Positions 9,085 through 17,348 of a stretch of DNA of 64,000 nucleotides are shown piece by piece; position 1 is the first letter of the stretch; each line of letters begins with the position of its first letter. Origin of the DNA: Lentzea jiangxiensis (lineage in GTDB: Bacteria; Actinomycetota; Actinomycetes; Mycobacteriales; Pseudonocardiaceae); the NCBI RefSeq assembly GCF_900104175.1, contig NZ_FNIX01000011.1:1-64000 (forward strand), given 5' to 3'. Made by a program: the position numbers and the translations under genes. A model generated the notes under the pieces. That model made no database searches. It had not been told where the DNA came from and was given only the letters and a program-made list of their open reading frames with translations.

Positions 9085-10617
9085 GTGACCTCGCTCTCCG
9101 ATGAGATGTTCCAGGTGGCCATGGACCGCGAGCCGTTGTTCGCGTCCCTGGTCGGGGTGGCGGGCTGGGACGACCGGCTCGAAGACCTCAGCGACGACGG
9201 CGAGCGGGAGGTCCGGCGACGCCTGGACGACATCCTGAGCCGTGTCGCCACGAGCGACGAGGACCCGGTCACCCTCGCGGTGGTCCGGCACCAGGCCGAG
9301 TTCGCCCGCCACCGCATCGACGCGCGGCTGGTCGAGCACACCGTCGCCGAGGGACTCGCCGCACCGGTCAACAACCTCCTGATGACGGCGCCGCAGGTGG
9401 ACATGTCCCGGCGGCTCGCGCAGGTGCCGCGGTTCCTCGACCAGGTCGCCGCGCGGGTGCGCGACTCCGACCGCAGGCCGTTGCGCCGGCACGTCCTGAG
9501 CACCTCGGCACGGCTCGCGAGCTTCCTGGAGTCACCGGCCCAGGAGTGGGAGGGCGACTCGTCCGGCGACATCCGGGCCGCGATCGCGCGGTACCGCGAG
9601 ACCCTGCTCGCCCTGGACGCCACCCGTGACGACGACAGGGCGGGCCTGTGCTGGCTGCCCGACGGCGAGCGGAACTACGCCGCCCTGGTCGCCGACTACA
9701 CGACCACCACCCGCACACCGGGGGAACTGCACCAGCTCGGGCTCGACCTGATCGCGCGGCTGCGCGAGGAGTACGCCGAGATCGGCTCGCGGGCGTGGGG
9801 CACCGCCGACGTGTCGCGGATCTTCCACCGGCTGCGCACAGAACTGTTGTGGGACAACGAGGAAGAGATGGTCACGCATGCGGTGCGGGCCATCGCGCGC
9901 GCCGAGGCGGAAGCGCCCAGGTGGTTCGGCCGGATGCCGAAGGCCCGCTGCGAGGTCAAGCTCGTCGAGGAGGCCGAACGCGCGACCGCGCCCATCGCGT
10001 ACTACCTGCAGGCCCCGCTGGACGGCAGCCGTCCCGGCGTCTACTGGCTGAACCCGCTGGGCGCGACCGAACGCAGCCGCACGCAGTCCGAGACGACCGC
10101 GTTCCACGAAGCGATCCCCGGCCACCACTACCAGACCACCCTCGCCGCCGAGACCGAGCTGCCCGACCTCCGCAAGTACGCCGCGATCGACGCGTACCTC
10201 GAGGGCTGGGGTCTCTACGCCGAGCGCTTGGCTGACGAGATGGGCTTGTTCTCCTCCGACGAGCAACGCCTCGGCATGCTCTCGGCCGACGCGATGCGCG
10301 CCGCCCGGCTCGTGGTCGACACCGGTCTGCACGCGTTCGGCTGGTCGCGGCAACGGGCCGTCGACTACCTGCGGGCCAACACGGTGATGCCCGAACCGGA
10401 GATCCAGTCGGAGGTCGACCGGTACGTCGAAGTGCCCGGGCAGGCCTTGGCGTACATGGTGGGGCGCATCGAGATCCAGCGGCTGCGGGCCGAGGCGCGG
10501 GAGCGGCTGGGCGACCGCTTCGACGTCCGGGAGTTCCACGACCTCGTGGTGGGCAGCGGCCCCGTTCCGCTGTCCACCCTCGATGATCTGGTCACGACGT
10601 GGGCGGGGAGGCCCTGA
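9085..10617 (+). CDS. DUF885 family protein, copy 1 of 3 (putative metallopeptidase)
   Basis: A 510-residue member of the DUF885 family (PF05960), a largely helical protein thought to be a zinc metallopeptidase. The conserved HEAIPGHH motif (about residues 341-348) provides the likely metal ligands and general base, and EGWGLYAERLADEMG supplies a likely third ligand. The GTG at 9085 follows AAGGAGA. No signal peptide is present, so it acts inside the cell. It is the first of three tandem paralogues at 9.1-13.7 kb, which share the start LSDEMF and the final PLSTL motif. The TGA overlaps the next ATG (TGATG), giving translational coupling. Confidence 0.93.
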   Translation: MTSLSDEMFQVAMDREPLFASLVGVAGWDDRLEDLSDDGEREVRRRLDDILSRVATSDEDPVTLAVVRHQAEFARHRIDARLVEHTVAEGLAAPVNNLLMTAPQVDMSRRLAQVPRFLDQVAARVRDSDRRPLRRHVLSTSARLASFLESPAQEWEGDSSGDIRAAIARYRETLLALDATRDDDRAGLCWLPDGERNYAALVADYTTTTRTPGELHQLGLDLIARLREEYAEIGSRAWGTADVSRIFHRLRTELLWDNEEEMVTHAVRAIARAEAEAPRWFGRMPKARCEVKLVEEAERATAPIAYYLQAPLDGSRPGVYWLNPLGATERSRTQSETTAFHEAIPGHHYQTTLAAETELPDLRKYAAIDAYLEGWGLYAERLADEMGLFSSDEQRLGMLSADAMRAARLVVDTGLHAFGWSRQRAVDYLRANTVMPEPEIQSEVDRYVEVPGQALAYMVGRIEIQRLRAEARERLGDRFDVREFHDLVVGSGPVPLSTLDDLVTTWAGRP

Positions 10618-12137
10618 TGTCCCTTTCGGACGAGATGTTCCAGGCGATGATGGACTGGGACCCGCTGTTCGCCACGCTCGTCGGCGTGCCCGGCTGGGAC
10701 GACCGGCTCGAGGATCCCAGCACCGAAGGTCAGCAGGCGTTGCGCGCGCGGTTGACGGCCATCCTCGACCGCGTCGGCTCCAGCGACGAGGACCAGGTCG
10801 CGAAGGACGTGATCCGGCACCAGGCCACCTCGATCATCACCAAGATCGACGCGCGCCTCGTCGAGCACACCGTGTCCCGCGGCCTGAACGCCCCGGTCGG
10901 CGTCCTGCTGCGGGCCACCTCGCAGATCGACTTCTCCCGGCGCCGCCACCTCGTGCCGCGGTTCCTGCGGCAGGCGGGCGAACGGCTCCTCGACAGCGAC
11001 CGCAGGCCGTTGCTCCGGCACGCCCGCAACGGTGCCGCGCACGTCGAACGGTTCCTCGCCTCCCCGAAGCAGGAGTGGGAGGGCGAGCTGGACCTGCGCG
11101 GCGAGTTCGCCCGCTACCGGGAGGTCCTGCTGGGCCTGCCCGGCCGTGACGACGAGCAGGCCGGTCTGTGCTGGCTGCCCGACGGCGAGGAGAACTACCG
11201 CAAGCTCGTCCGCGACTACACGACCGCCTCGTACACACCGGCCGAGCTGCACGCGCTCGGCCTCGACCTCATCGCCCGGCTGCGCGAGGAGTACGCGGAG
11301 ATCGGGTCGCGGGTCTGGGGTGTCAGCGACGTACCGGAGATCTTCCGGCGGTTGCGCACGGACCTGTTGTGGGACAACGAGGACGAGATGCTCGTCAGCG
11401 CCGTCGAAGCCGTCGCGCGGGCGGAAGCCGAGGCGCCGAACTGGTTCGGGCGGTTGCCGGAGGCGCGCTGCGAGGTCCGCTTCGTGCCCGAGATCGACCG
11501 GGAGAGCGCACCGTTCGCGTACTACACGGACGCGGCCCTAGACGGTTCCCGTCCCGGCACGTACTTCGTGAACCCGTTCAACGCCACCGGACGCAGCCGC
11601 ACGGTGTCCGAGGTGACGGCGTTCCACGAGGCCACGCCCGGCCACCACTTCCAGCTCTCGATCGCCGCCGAGACCGAGCTGTCGAACCTGCGCAAGTTCG
11701 CGTTCGTCGACGCCTACCTCGAGGGCTGGGGCCTCTACACCGAGCGCCTGGCTGACGAGATGGGCCTGTACTCCTCCGACGAGGCACGGCTGGGGATGCT
11801 CGGGCTCGACGCGATGCGCGCCGGCCGGCTCGTGGTCGACACGGGCCTGCACGCGCTGGGGTGGTCGCGGCAGCAGGCCGTCGACTACCTGTGCGAGAAC
11901 ACCACGATGGACGACTCGGAGATCAGCTCCGAGGTCGACCGGTACATCGAGACGCCTGGTCAGGCGCTCGCGTACATGGTGGGACGCCTGGAGATCCTGC
12001 GGCTGCGCGGCGAGGCCCGGGCGGCGATGGGCGAGCGGTTCGACATCAGGGCGTTCCACGACCTCGTGCTGGAGAACGGCGTCGTACCGTTGTCCACGCT
12101 CGGCAACCTCGTCTCCGACTGGTCCAGGAGGGCCTGA
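10617..12137 (+). CDS. DUF885 family protein, copy 2 of 3 (putative metallopeptidase)
   Basis: A 506-residue paralogue of the preceding protein. The metal motif reads HEATPGHH (residues about 337-344), followed by LEGWGLYTERLADEMG. The frame is open a few codons upstream, but the ATG at 10617 shares its A with the stop codon of copy 1, giving the family start MSLSDEMFQ. The sequence differs from copy 1 mostly in residues 60-200 and near VRFVPEIDRESAPFAYYTDAAL, so substrate range may differ. No signal peptide. The stop codon again overlaps the next start. Confidence 0.92.
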   Translation: MSLSDEMFQAMMDWDPLFATLVGVPGWDDRLEDPSTEGQQALRARLTAILDRVGSSDEDQVAKDVIRHQATSIITKIDARLVEHTVSRGLNAPVGVLLRATSQIDFSRRRHLVPRFLRQAGERLLDSDRRPLLRHARNGAAHVERFLASPKQEWEGELDLRGEFARYREVLLGLPGRDDEQAGLCWLPDGEENYRKLVRDYTTASYTPAELHALGLDLIARLREEYAEIGSRVWGVSDVPEIFRRLRTDLLWDNEDEMLVSAVEAVARAEAEAPNWFGRLPEARCEVRFVPEIDRESAPFAYYTDAALDGSRPGTYFVNPFNATGRSRTVSEVTAFHEATPGHHFQLSIAAETELSNLRKFAFVDAYLEGWGLYTERLADEMGLYSSDEARLGMLGLDAMRAGRLVVDTGLHALGWSRQQAVDYLCENTTMDDSEISSEVDRYIETPGQALAYMVGRLEILRLRGEARAAMGERFDIRAFHDLVLENGVVPLSTLGNLVSDWSRRA

Positions 12138-13666
12138 TGTCACTCGCCGATGAGATGTTCACGGCGCTCATGGACTACTCGCCGCTGCAGGCGGCGATGC
12201 TGGGCGTGCCGGGCTGGGAGGAGGGGCTCGGCGACCTGAGCGCCGAGGGCCAGCGGGCGAGCCGGGACAGGATCGCGAGCCTCGTGAGCAGGGCGGAGAT
12301 GGACGACTCCGAGGACCCGGTCACGCTCGCGGTCATCCGGCAGCAGGGCACGGCGGTCGTCGACCGCATCGACGCGAGGCTGGTCGAGCACACCGTCGCC
12401 ACCATGAGCGCGCCGGTGAACAGCCTGCTCATGATCTCCTCGAAGCTGGACGTCTCCGGGCGCCTCGGCCTGTACCCGCGCTACGTCGAGCAGGCGGGCG
12501 AGAGGGTGCGGGACTCCGACCGCCGCCCGCTGTCGCGGCACCTCCGGACCGGCGTGCAGCGCATGGACGCGTTCCTCGCCCTGCCCGCGCAGGAGTGGGA
12601 GGGCGGGCACTCGGACGACATCCGCGCCGCCGTCGCCGGGTTCCGCGACGTGCTGGCGTCGATCGAGGACGGCCGCGGCGACGACCGGGCGGGCCTGTGC
12701 TGGCTGCCCGACGGTGAGCGGAACTACGCGAACCTGGTCCGCGACTACACCACGACCTCCCGCACGCCCGATGAGCTGCACCGGCTGGGACTCGACGTCA
12801 TCGCGTCCCTGCGCGAGGAGTACGCGGAGATCGGCTCGCGGCTGTGGGGCACGGCGGACGTGCCGGAGATCTTCCACCGGCTGCGCACGGAACTGCTGTG
12901 GGACGACGAACAGCAGATGGTCGAGAGCGCGGTGGAGGCGATCGCCAGGGCGGAGGCGGAGGCGCCGAAGTGGTTCGGGCGCATGCCGGCCGTCGGCTGC
13001 CGGGTGCGAGCCGTGCCGCCGGAGGAGCAGGCCACGTCGGCGATCGCGTTCTACCAGCCCGCGCCCGCCGACCGGTCGCGTCCCGGCACGTACTGGCTGA
13101 ACCCGTTGGGCGCCACCGAACGCAGCCGGACGCTGTCCGAGGTGACGGCGTTCCACGAGGCGGTGCCGGGCCACCACTACCAGTTCTCGATCGCCGGCGA
13201 GACCGAGCTGCCGAACCTGCGCAAGTACGCGTTCATCGAGGCGTACCTGGAGGGCTGGGGCCTCTACACCGAGCGCCTGGCCGACGAGATGGGCCTCTAC
13301 TCGTCGGACGAGCAGCGCCTCGGCATGCTGGGACTCGACGCGATGCGCGCCGGGCGGCTCGTCGTCGACACGGGCATCCACGCGTTCGGCTGGTCGCGGC
13401 AGCAGGCCGTCGACTACCTGCGCGAGAACACCGTCATGACCGAGCCCGAGATCCACTCGGAGGTCGACCGGTACATCGAGACGCCGGGCCAGGCGCTCGC
13501 GTACATGGTGGGGCGTCTGGAGATCCAGCGCATCCGGGCCGAGGCCGAGACGACGCTGGGCGACCGGTTCGACGTCCGTGCGTTCCACGACCTGGTGGTG
13601 GGGAGCGGCGCGGTGCCGCTCTCCACCCTCGGCCGGATCGTCAGTGCTTGGACCGGCGCTCCATGA
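12137..13666 (+). CDS. DUF885 family protein, copy 3 of 3 (putative metallopeptidase)
   Basis: A 509-residue third paralogue. The motif is HEAVPGHH (residues about 340-347) and the EGWGLYTERL segment is intact, so all three copies keep the predicted metal site and none looks decayed. The open frame runs far upstream through copy 2 in another frame; the real start is the ATG at 12137, overlapping the stop of copy 2. Its 3' end overlaps the converging permease gene by 26 nt. A run of three coupled paralogues suggests tandem duplication with retained function, perhaps peptides of different composition. Confidence 0.92.
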   Translation: MSLADEMFTALMDYSPLQAAMLGVPGWEEGLGDLSAEGQRASRDRIASLVSRAEMDDSEDPVTLAVIRQQGTAVVDRIDARLVEHTVATMSAPVNSLLMISSKLDVSGRLGLYPRYVEQAGERVRDSDRRPLSRHLRTGVQRMDAFLALPAQEWEGGHSDDIRAAVAGFRDVLASIEDGRGDDRAGLCWLPDGERNYANLVRDYTTTSRTPDELHRLGLDVIASLREEYAEIGSRLWGTADVPEIFHRLRTELLWDDEQQMVESAVEAIARAEAEAPKWFGRMPAVGCRVRAVPPEEQATSAIAFYQPAPADRSRPGTYWLNPLGATERSRTLSEVTAFHEAVPGHHYQFSIAGETELPNLRKYAFIEAYLEGWGLYTERLADEMGLYSSDEQRLGMLGLDAMRAGRLVVDTGIHAFGWSRQQAVDYLRENTVMTEPEIHSEVDRYIETPGQALAYMVGRLEIQRIRAEAETTLGDRFDVRAFHDLVVGSGAVPLSTLGRIVSAWTGAP

Positions 13667-15059
13667 CGGAGTGCCGCTTCGAGTAGGCGAAGTAGATGAT
13701 CAGGCCGATCACGAACCAGACCGCGAACCGCAGCCAGGTCTCCGGGGTGAGGAACGTGATCAGCCAGATCGAGAAGACCACGCCGATGATCGGCACCACC
13801 GGCATGCCCGGCGTCCTGAACGTGCGGGGCAGGTCGGGCTGCTTGTAGCGCAACACGACCACGGCGATGCACACGACGACGAACGCCAGCAGGATGCCGA
13901 TGTTGGTGAGCTCGGCCGCCTCCGCGATCGGCAGGAACCCGGCGATGACCGCGGAGGCGACGCCCAGCACCCAGGTGATGCGCGACGGGACGTGCTTCAC
14001 CGGGTGCGTCTTCGCGAACCACCGGGGCAGCAGGCCGTCGCGGCTCATCGAGTAGCCGACGCGGGCCGCGCCCAGCAGGAACGTGAACAGCACCGTCGTG
14101 ATGCCGAGGATCGCGCCGACGCTGATGACGATGCCGAGCGCGGGGAGGCCGATGTCGGCGAAAGCCGTGGCGAACGCGGACTCCGAGTCGACGTCCCGGT
14201 AGTTCACCATGCCCGTCAGCACCAGGCAGGCCAGCACGTACAGGACCATGGAGATCGCCAGCGAGTACAGGATCGCCTTGGGCATGTGCCGCTGCGAGTC
14301 CTTCGACTCCTCCGCCGCCGTGGACATCGCGTCGTAGCCGAACACCGCGAAGAACACCGTCGCGGCACCCGTGAGCGCACCCGAGATGCCGAACGGGAAG
14401 AACGGGTTGTAGTTGTCGGTGTTGATGTGGAACGCGCCGACGATGATGACCAGCGCCACGACGGCGACCTTCAGGTACACCAGCGTGGTCTCGAAGCGGG
14501 CGGCGTTCTTCATGCCCGTGTTGAGCACGTACGCGATCAGCAGGCACAGCACGACCGCGAACAGGTTCACCTTGTACGTGCCCGCGGCGACGTCACCGGA
14601 CTCGGTGCCCGGCGCGCCCAGCATCCACTGCGGCAGTTGGACGTTCAGCAACGACAGCAGTTCCGTGAAGTAGCCCGAGATGCCGATCGCGACCACCGCC
14701 ACGATCGCGGTGTACTCGAGCAGCAGGTCCCACCCGATGAACCAGCCGACGATCTCGCCCAGCACCGCGTAGCCGTAGGTGTAGGCGCTGCCCGCCTTGG
14801 GGATCAGGCCCGCGAACTCCGCGTACGAGAACGCCGCCGCCGCGCTCGCGACACCGGCGACGAGGAACGAGACCAGCACGGCCGGGCCCGCGGTCTTGTT
14901 CGCGACGGCGCCCGCGAGGCTGAAGATGCCCGCGCCGATGATGCCGCCGATGCCGATCGCCGTGAGCTGCCACAGGCCCAGTGTTCTGGTGAGCCCGTCG
15001 CCTTTGTCCTCGGCGATCTGGTCGATGGGCTTGCGCCGGAAGACGCCCTGTGCGGTCAT
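13641..15059 (-). CDS. APC-family amino acid permease
   Basis: A 472-residue integral membrane protein of the amino acid-polyamine-organocation superfamily, cationic amino acid transporter-like. TM1 carries the family signature TAIGIGGIIGAGIFSLAG (about residues 34-51), followed by SYAEFAGLIPKAGSAYTY in TM2-3 and about twelve membrane segments in all. It imports an amino acid by proton symport or exchange; the substrate is unknown. The ATG at 15059 with AGGGAG upstream is chosen over the longer frame starting at 15113. It converges with, and overlaps, the third DUF885 gene, so an amino acid or peptide link between them is possible but unproven. Confidence 0.93.
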   Translation of the reverse strand: MTAQGVFRRKPIDQIAEDKGDGLTRTLGLWQLTAIGIGGIIGAGIFSLAGAVANKTAGPAVLVSFLVAGVASAAAAFSYAEFAGLIPKAGSAYTYGYAVLGEIVGWFIGWDLLLEYTAIVAVVAIGISGYFTELLSLLNVQLPQWMLGAPGTESGDVAAGTYKVNLFAVVLCLLIAYVLNTGMKNAARFETTLVYLKVAVVALVIIVGAFHINTDNYNPFFPFGISGALTGAATVFFAVFGYDAMSTAAEESKDSQRHMPKAILYSLAISMVLYVLACLVLTGMVNYRDVDSESAFATAFADIGLPALGIVISVGAILGITTVLFTFLLGAARVGYSMSRDGLLPRWFAKTHPVKHVPSRITWVLGVASAVIAGFLPIAEAAELTNIGILLAFVVVCIAVVVLRYKQPDLPRTFRTPGMPVVPIIGVVFSIWLITFLTPETWLRFAVWFVIGLIIYFAYSKRHSVMERRSKH

Positions 15060-15167
15060 GCCTAGCTCCCTTGAGAAGTGGGTCCGGGCGAACCTATTCG
15101 CGACCACTGTCACGCGGTTTGTCCGGACCCACCAATCGGGAGCTTGTTTTTTGGCTTCAGGTGCTGT

Positions 15168-16136
15168 TTACGAGCGGGAGAACACGATCTTGCCGGCGGT
15201 CTCGCCGTCCAGCATCGCCTTCAGGCCCTGCTCGGCGTCCTCGAACCCCAGCTCGGCGCCGATCTGCGGCTTGAGCCCGTTGAGCGCGCAGAACCGCAGG
15301 AGATCGCCCAGCTCCTCGCGCGTGCCCATGGTCGAGCCGACGACCCGCAGCTGCAGGAAGAAGAGCCGTTGGAGCTCGGCCGCCGAGGCGTCGCCCGACG
15401 TCGCGCCGGAGATCACCACGACGCCGCCGGGCTTGAGCGCCTTCATCGAGTGCGACCAGGTGGCCTTGCCGACGGTCTCGAACACCGCGTCGACCCGTTC
15501 GGGCAGGCGCGCGCCCGACTCGAACACCTCGTGCGCGCCCAGGCCGCTGGCGAGTGCGCGCTTCTCCTCCGTGCGGCCGGTGACCCAGACGCGGAACCCG
15601 GCGGCACGACCCAGCTGGATCAGCGCGGTCGACACGCCGCCCGACGCGCCCTGCACGAGCATCGTCTGGCCGGGGCGCAGGCCGGACTTCACGAACAGCA
15701 TCCGGTACGCGGTCAGCCACGCCGTGCCCATGCAGGCGGCCTCGGCGAACGACAGGTCCGCGGGCTTGGGCAGCGCGTTGCGGGCCGGCACCACGACGTA
15801 GTCGGCGAACGTGCCCTGGTGCTTCTCGGTGAGCAGCGTGCGCTTCGGGTCGAGCGTCTCGTCGCCGGCCCAGCCCGGGTCGCCGATGACGGAGTGCAGC
15901 ACCACCTCGGTGCCGTCGTCGAGGGTGCCCGCGCCGTCGCAGCCGAGGATCATCGGGAACTGCTCGGGCTTGATTCCGACGCCGCGCAGCGTCCACAGGT
16001 CGTGCATGTTGAGGCTGGCCGCCTTGACGGCGACGCGCACCCACCCGGCGGGCGCCTCGGGCTCGGGGCGCTCGCCGACGCGGAGCGAGGCCAGCGGGTT
16101 CTCGGGACTGGGTTCTGCTGCGTAGACGGCGAACAT
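15168..16136 (-). CDS. Zinc-binding dehydrogenase / quinone oxidoreductase family protein
   Basis: A 322-residue medium-chain dehydrogenase/reductase. The GroES-like N-terminal half includes VRVAVKAASLNMHDLWTLRG; the Rossmann half carries MLVQGASGGVSTALIQLGRAAGFRVWVTGR (NAD(P)H binding, about residues 155-185). It lacks the structural zinc cysteines of true alcohol dehydrogenases, so it is more like quinone oxidoreductase (QOR). The ATG at 16136, giving MFAVYAAEPSPENPL, is preferred over upstream codons. It is divergent from the small membrane protein gene at 16.2 kb. Substrate unknown. Confidence 0.9.
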   Translation of the reverse strand: MFAVYAAEPSPENPLASLRVGERPEPEAPAGWVRVAVKAASLNMHDLWTLRGVGIKPEQFPMILGCDGAGTLDDGTEVVLHSVIGDPGWAGDETLDPKRTLLTEKHQGTFADYVVVPARNALPKPADLSFAEAACMGTAWLTAYRMLFVKSGLRPGQTMLVQGASGGVSTALIQLGRAAGFRVWVTGRTEEKRALASGLGAHEVFESGARLPERVDAVFETVGKATWSHSMKALKPGGVVVISGATSGDASAAELQRLFFLQLRVVGSTMGTREELGDLLRFCALNGLKPQIGAELGFEDAEQGLKAMLDGETAGKIVFSRS

Positions 16137-16193
16137 GGTTCGCAACATACCCACCTGGATCGTGGCCAAATGCCGTGACACCGGTCACGGGAC

Positions 16194-16199
16194 TAGGGT
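16194..16199 (+). promoter_or_regulatory. -10 hexamer TAGGGT of the membrane peptide-RNase-barstar unit
   Basis: TAGGGT lies 7 nt before the GTG at 16207, a leaderless arrangement. It probably drives the three coupled genes to 17122. Confidence 0.5.
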
Positions 16200-16206
16200 G
16201 GGGTGG

Positions 16207-16419
16207 GTGGACTGGCTGGTGCAGTGGTGGGACGGGGTCGAGCTGTGGCTCGTGCAGCTCCCCGTCGCCGTGCAGTTCCCCGTCGTGATGATCGTGGTGT
16301 TGCCGCTCTGCCTGGGCGTGGCGCGGCTGATCGACCGCGTCGCCGACTGGGGTGCGAACAACCCGGCGTCCATCGGCTCGCCGGAGCCGGAGCCCGAATC
16401 GGAGAAGGTCGCCGCGTGA
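16207..16419 (+). CDS. Small single-pass membrane protein upstream of the RNase gene
   Basis: A 70-residue protein with one hydrophobic segment (about residues 15-38, FPVVMIVVLPLCLGVARLI) and an acidic tail. The N-terminus is amphipathic and Trp-rich (DWLVQWWDGVELWLVQ). I do not recognise a family. The start at GTG 16207 is chosen because a TAGGGT box sits 7 nt upstream; GTG 16198 is an alternative. The stop codon overlaps the GTG of the RNase gene (GTGA), so translation is coupled. A link to RNase export or immunity is only inferred from position. Confidence 0.7.
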   Translation: MDWLVQWWDGVELWLVQLPVAVQFPVVMIVVLPLCLGVARLIDRVADWGANNPASIGSPEPEPESEKVAA

Positions 16420-16862
16420 GTCCTGGTCGTCGCCTGACCGTCGCACTGGTCGGGCTCATCGCTCTGGTCGTCGTCGGGTGGTTCGTCAAGGACACCGCCT
16501 CGAACCCCGAGGCGCCGCCCGCGAGCACCGCGCCGTCGGCGTCCCGGCTGGCCGAGGTGCCGGGCGGGAAGTCCGGCTTGGACGTCCAGGCGCTGTCGAA
16601 GCTGCCCGCCGAGGCCGCGAAGACGTGGAAGCTGATCGAGTCGAAGGGGCCGTTCCCGTACCCGCGCAACGACGGCGTGACGTTCCAGAACCGCGAGAAG
16701 CGGCTGCCTGCCAAGGAGTCCGGGTACTACAAGGAGTACACGGTGCCGACGCCCGGAAGTCCGGACCGGGGCGCGCGCCGGATCGTCACCGGGTCGGAAG
16801 AGGAAGTTTTCTACACCGGTGACCACTATTCGACGTTCGTCGTCGTGGACGTGACGAAGTGA
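16416..16862 (+). CDS. Exported ribonuclease of the RNase Sa/barnase (N1/T1) family
   Basis: A 148-residue protein with a signal or anchor segment (residues 7-24, LTVALVGLIALVVVGWFV), a low-complexity spacer, and a C-terminal microbial ribonuclease domain (about 60-148). Catalytic residues match RNase Sa: Glu107 in YYKEYTV, Arg122 in RGARRIVTG and His137 in YTGDHYSTF, with near-identical spacing. Such enzymes cut single-stranded RNA after guanine. The mature domain lacks a cysteine pair. The GTG at 16416 overlaps the upstream stop, and the stop overlaps the barstar start, so toxin and inhibitor are made together. Confidence 0.93.
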   Translation: MSPGRRLTVALVGLIALVVVGWFVKDTASNPEAPPASTAPSASRLAEVPGGKSGLDVQALSKLPAEAAKTWKLIESKGPFPYPRNDGVTFQNREKRLPAKESGYYKEYTVPTPGSPDRGARRIVTGSEEEVFYTGDHYSTFVVVDVTK

Positions 16863-17122
16863 AACGGCGCATTCTCGTCTCGGAGAAGAAAGCCGCCATC
16901 GCGGCCATTGCGCAGGCGCTCGACTTCCCGGAGTGGTTCGGGCAGAACCTGGACGCGCTGCACGACAGCCTGACCGACCTCTCGTGGCTGCCCGAGGGCG
17001 AGTACGTGCTGGTCGTGCCCGTGGACCTGGACCCGTCCGTTCTCGAGGTCCTGCGTGACGCCGCGAAGCAGACCGCCGGATCAGGTGACCGGAGACTGCG
17101 CGTGGTTCGCACGGAACGGTGA
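16859..17122 (+). CDS. Barstar-family ribonuclease inhibitor
   Basis: An 87-residue barstar homologue. The signature DFPEWFGQNLDALHDSLTDLSWL (here residues about 21-43) is the helix and loop that plugs the active site of barnase-type RNases. It starts at GTG 16859, overlapping the RNase stop codon by 4 nt. It has no signal peptide, so it stays in the cytoplasm and protects the producer from its own nuclease, as in the barnase/barstar and RNase Sa/Sai14 pairs. The pairing with the adjacent RNase is inferred from coupling and family. Confidence 0.94.
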   Translation: MKRRILVSEKKAAIAAIAQALDFPEWFGQNLDALHDSLTDLSWLPEGEYVLVVPVDLDPSVLEVLRDAAKQTAGSGDRRLRVVRTER

Positions 17123-17165
17123 CCGGGGCTGCGCAATTCCCGTCCGGGGTGGACAGTGCCGTCCC

Positions 17166-17348
17166 GTGGGAACGCATTTCCGCCGCACGGGCGAGGAACC
17201 CTCGGCCGAAGGGCACGAGGGTTTCCCCGGGTACGCCAGGATCGACTCGGGTTCCGCGAAGCACACCGAGGCGTTCGAGAACGACGGCAGGCTGATGCGC
17301 GCTTGCGGGTCCCCGCAGGGCGTCGTCGAGTGCACCGGCTGGTTCTAG
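17166..17348 (+). CDS. Possible small hypothetical protein after barstar
   Basis: An open frame of 60 residues ending in ECTGWF, with about 85-90 percent G/C at third positions from 17166 on, which is what coding sequence looks like here. I do not recognise it. No convincing ribosome binding site precedes the GTG at 17166, and the bias is weaker upstream, so it could also be the surviving 3' part of a longer gene whose 5' end was lost next to barstar. Its stop codon overlaps the converging enoyl-CoA hydratase stop in CTAG. Confidence 0.4.
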   Translation: MGTHFRRTGEEPSAEGHEGFPGYARIDSGSAKHTEAFENDGRLMRACGSPQGVVECTGWF

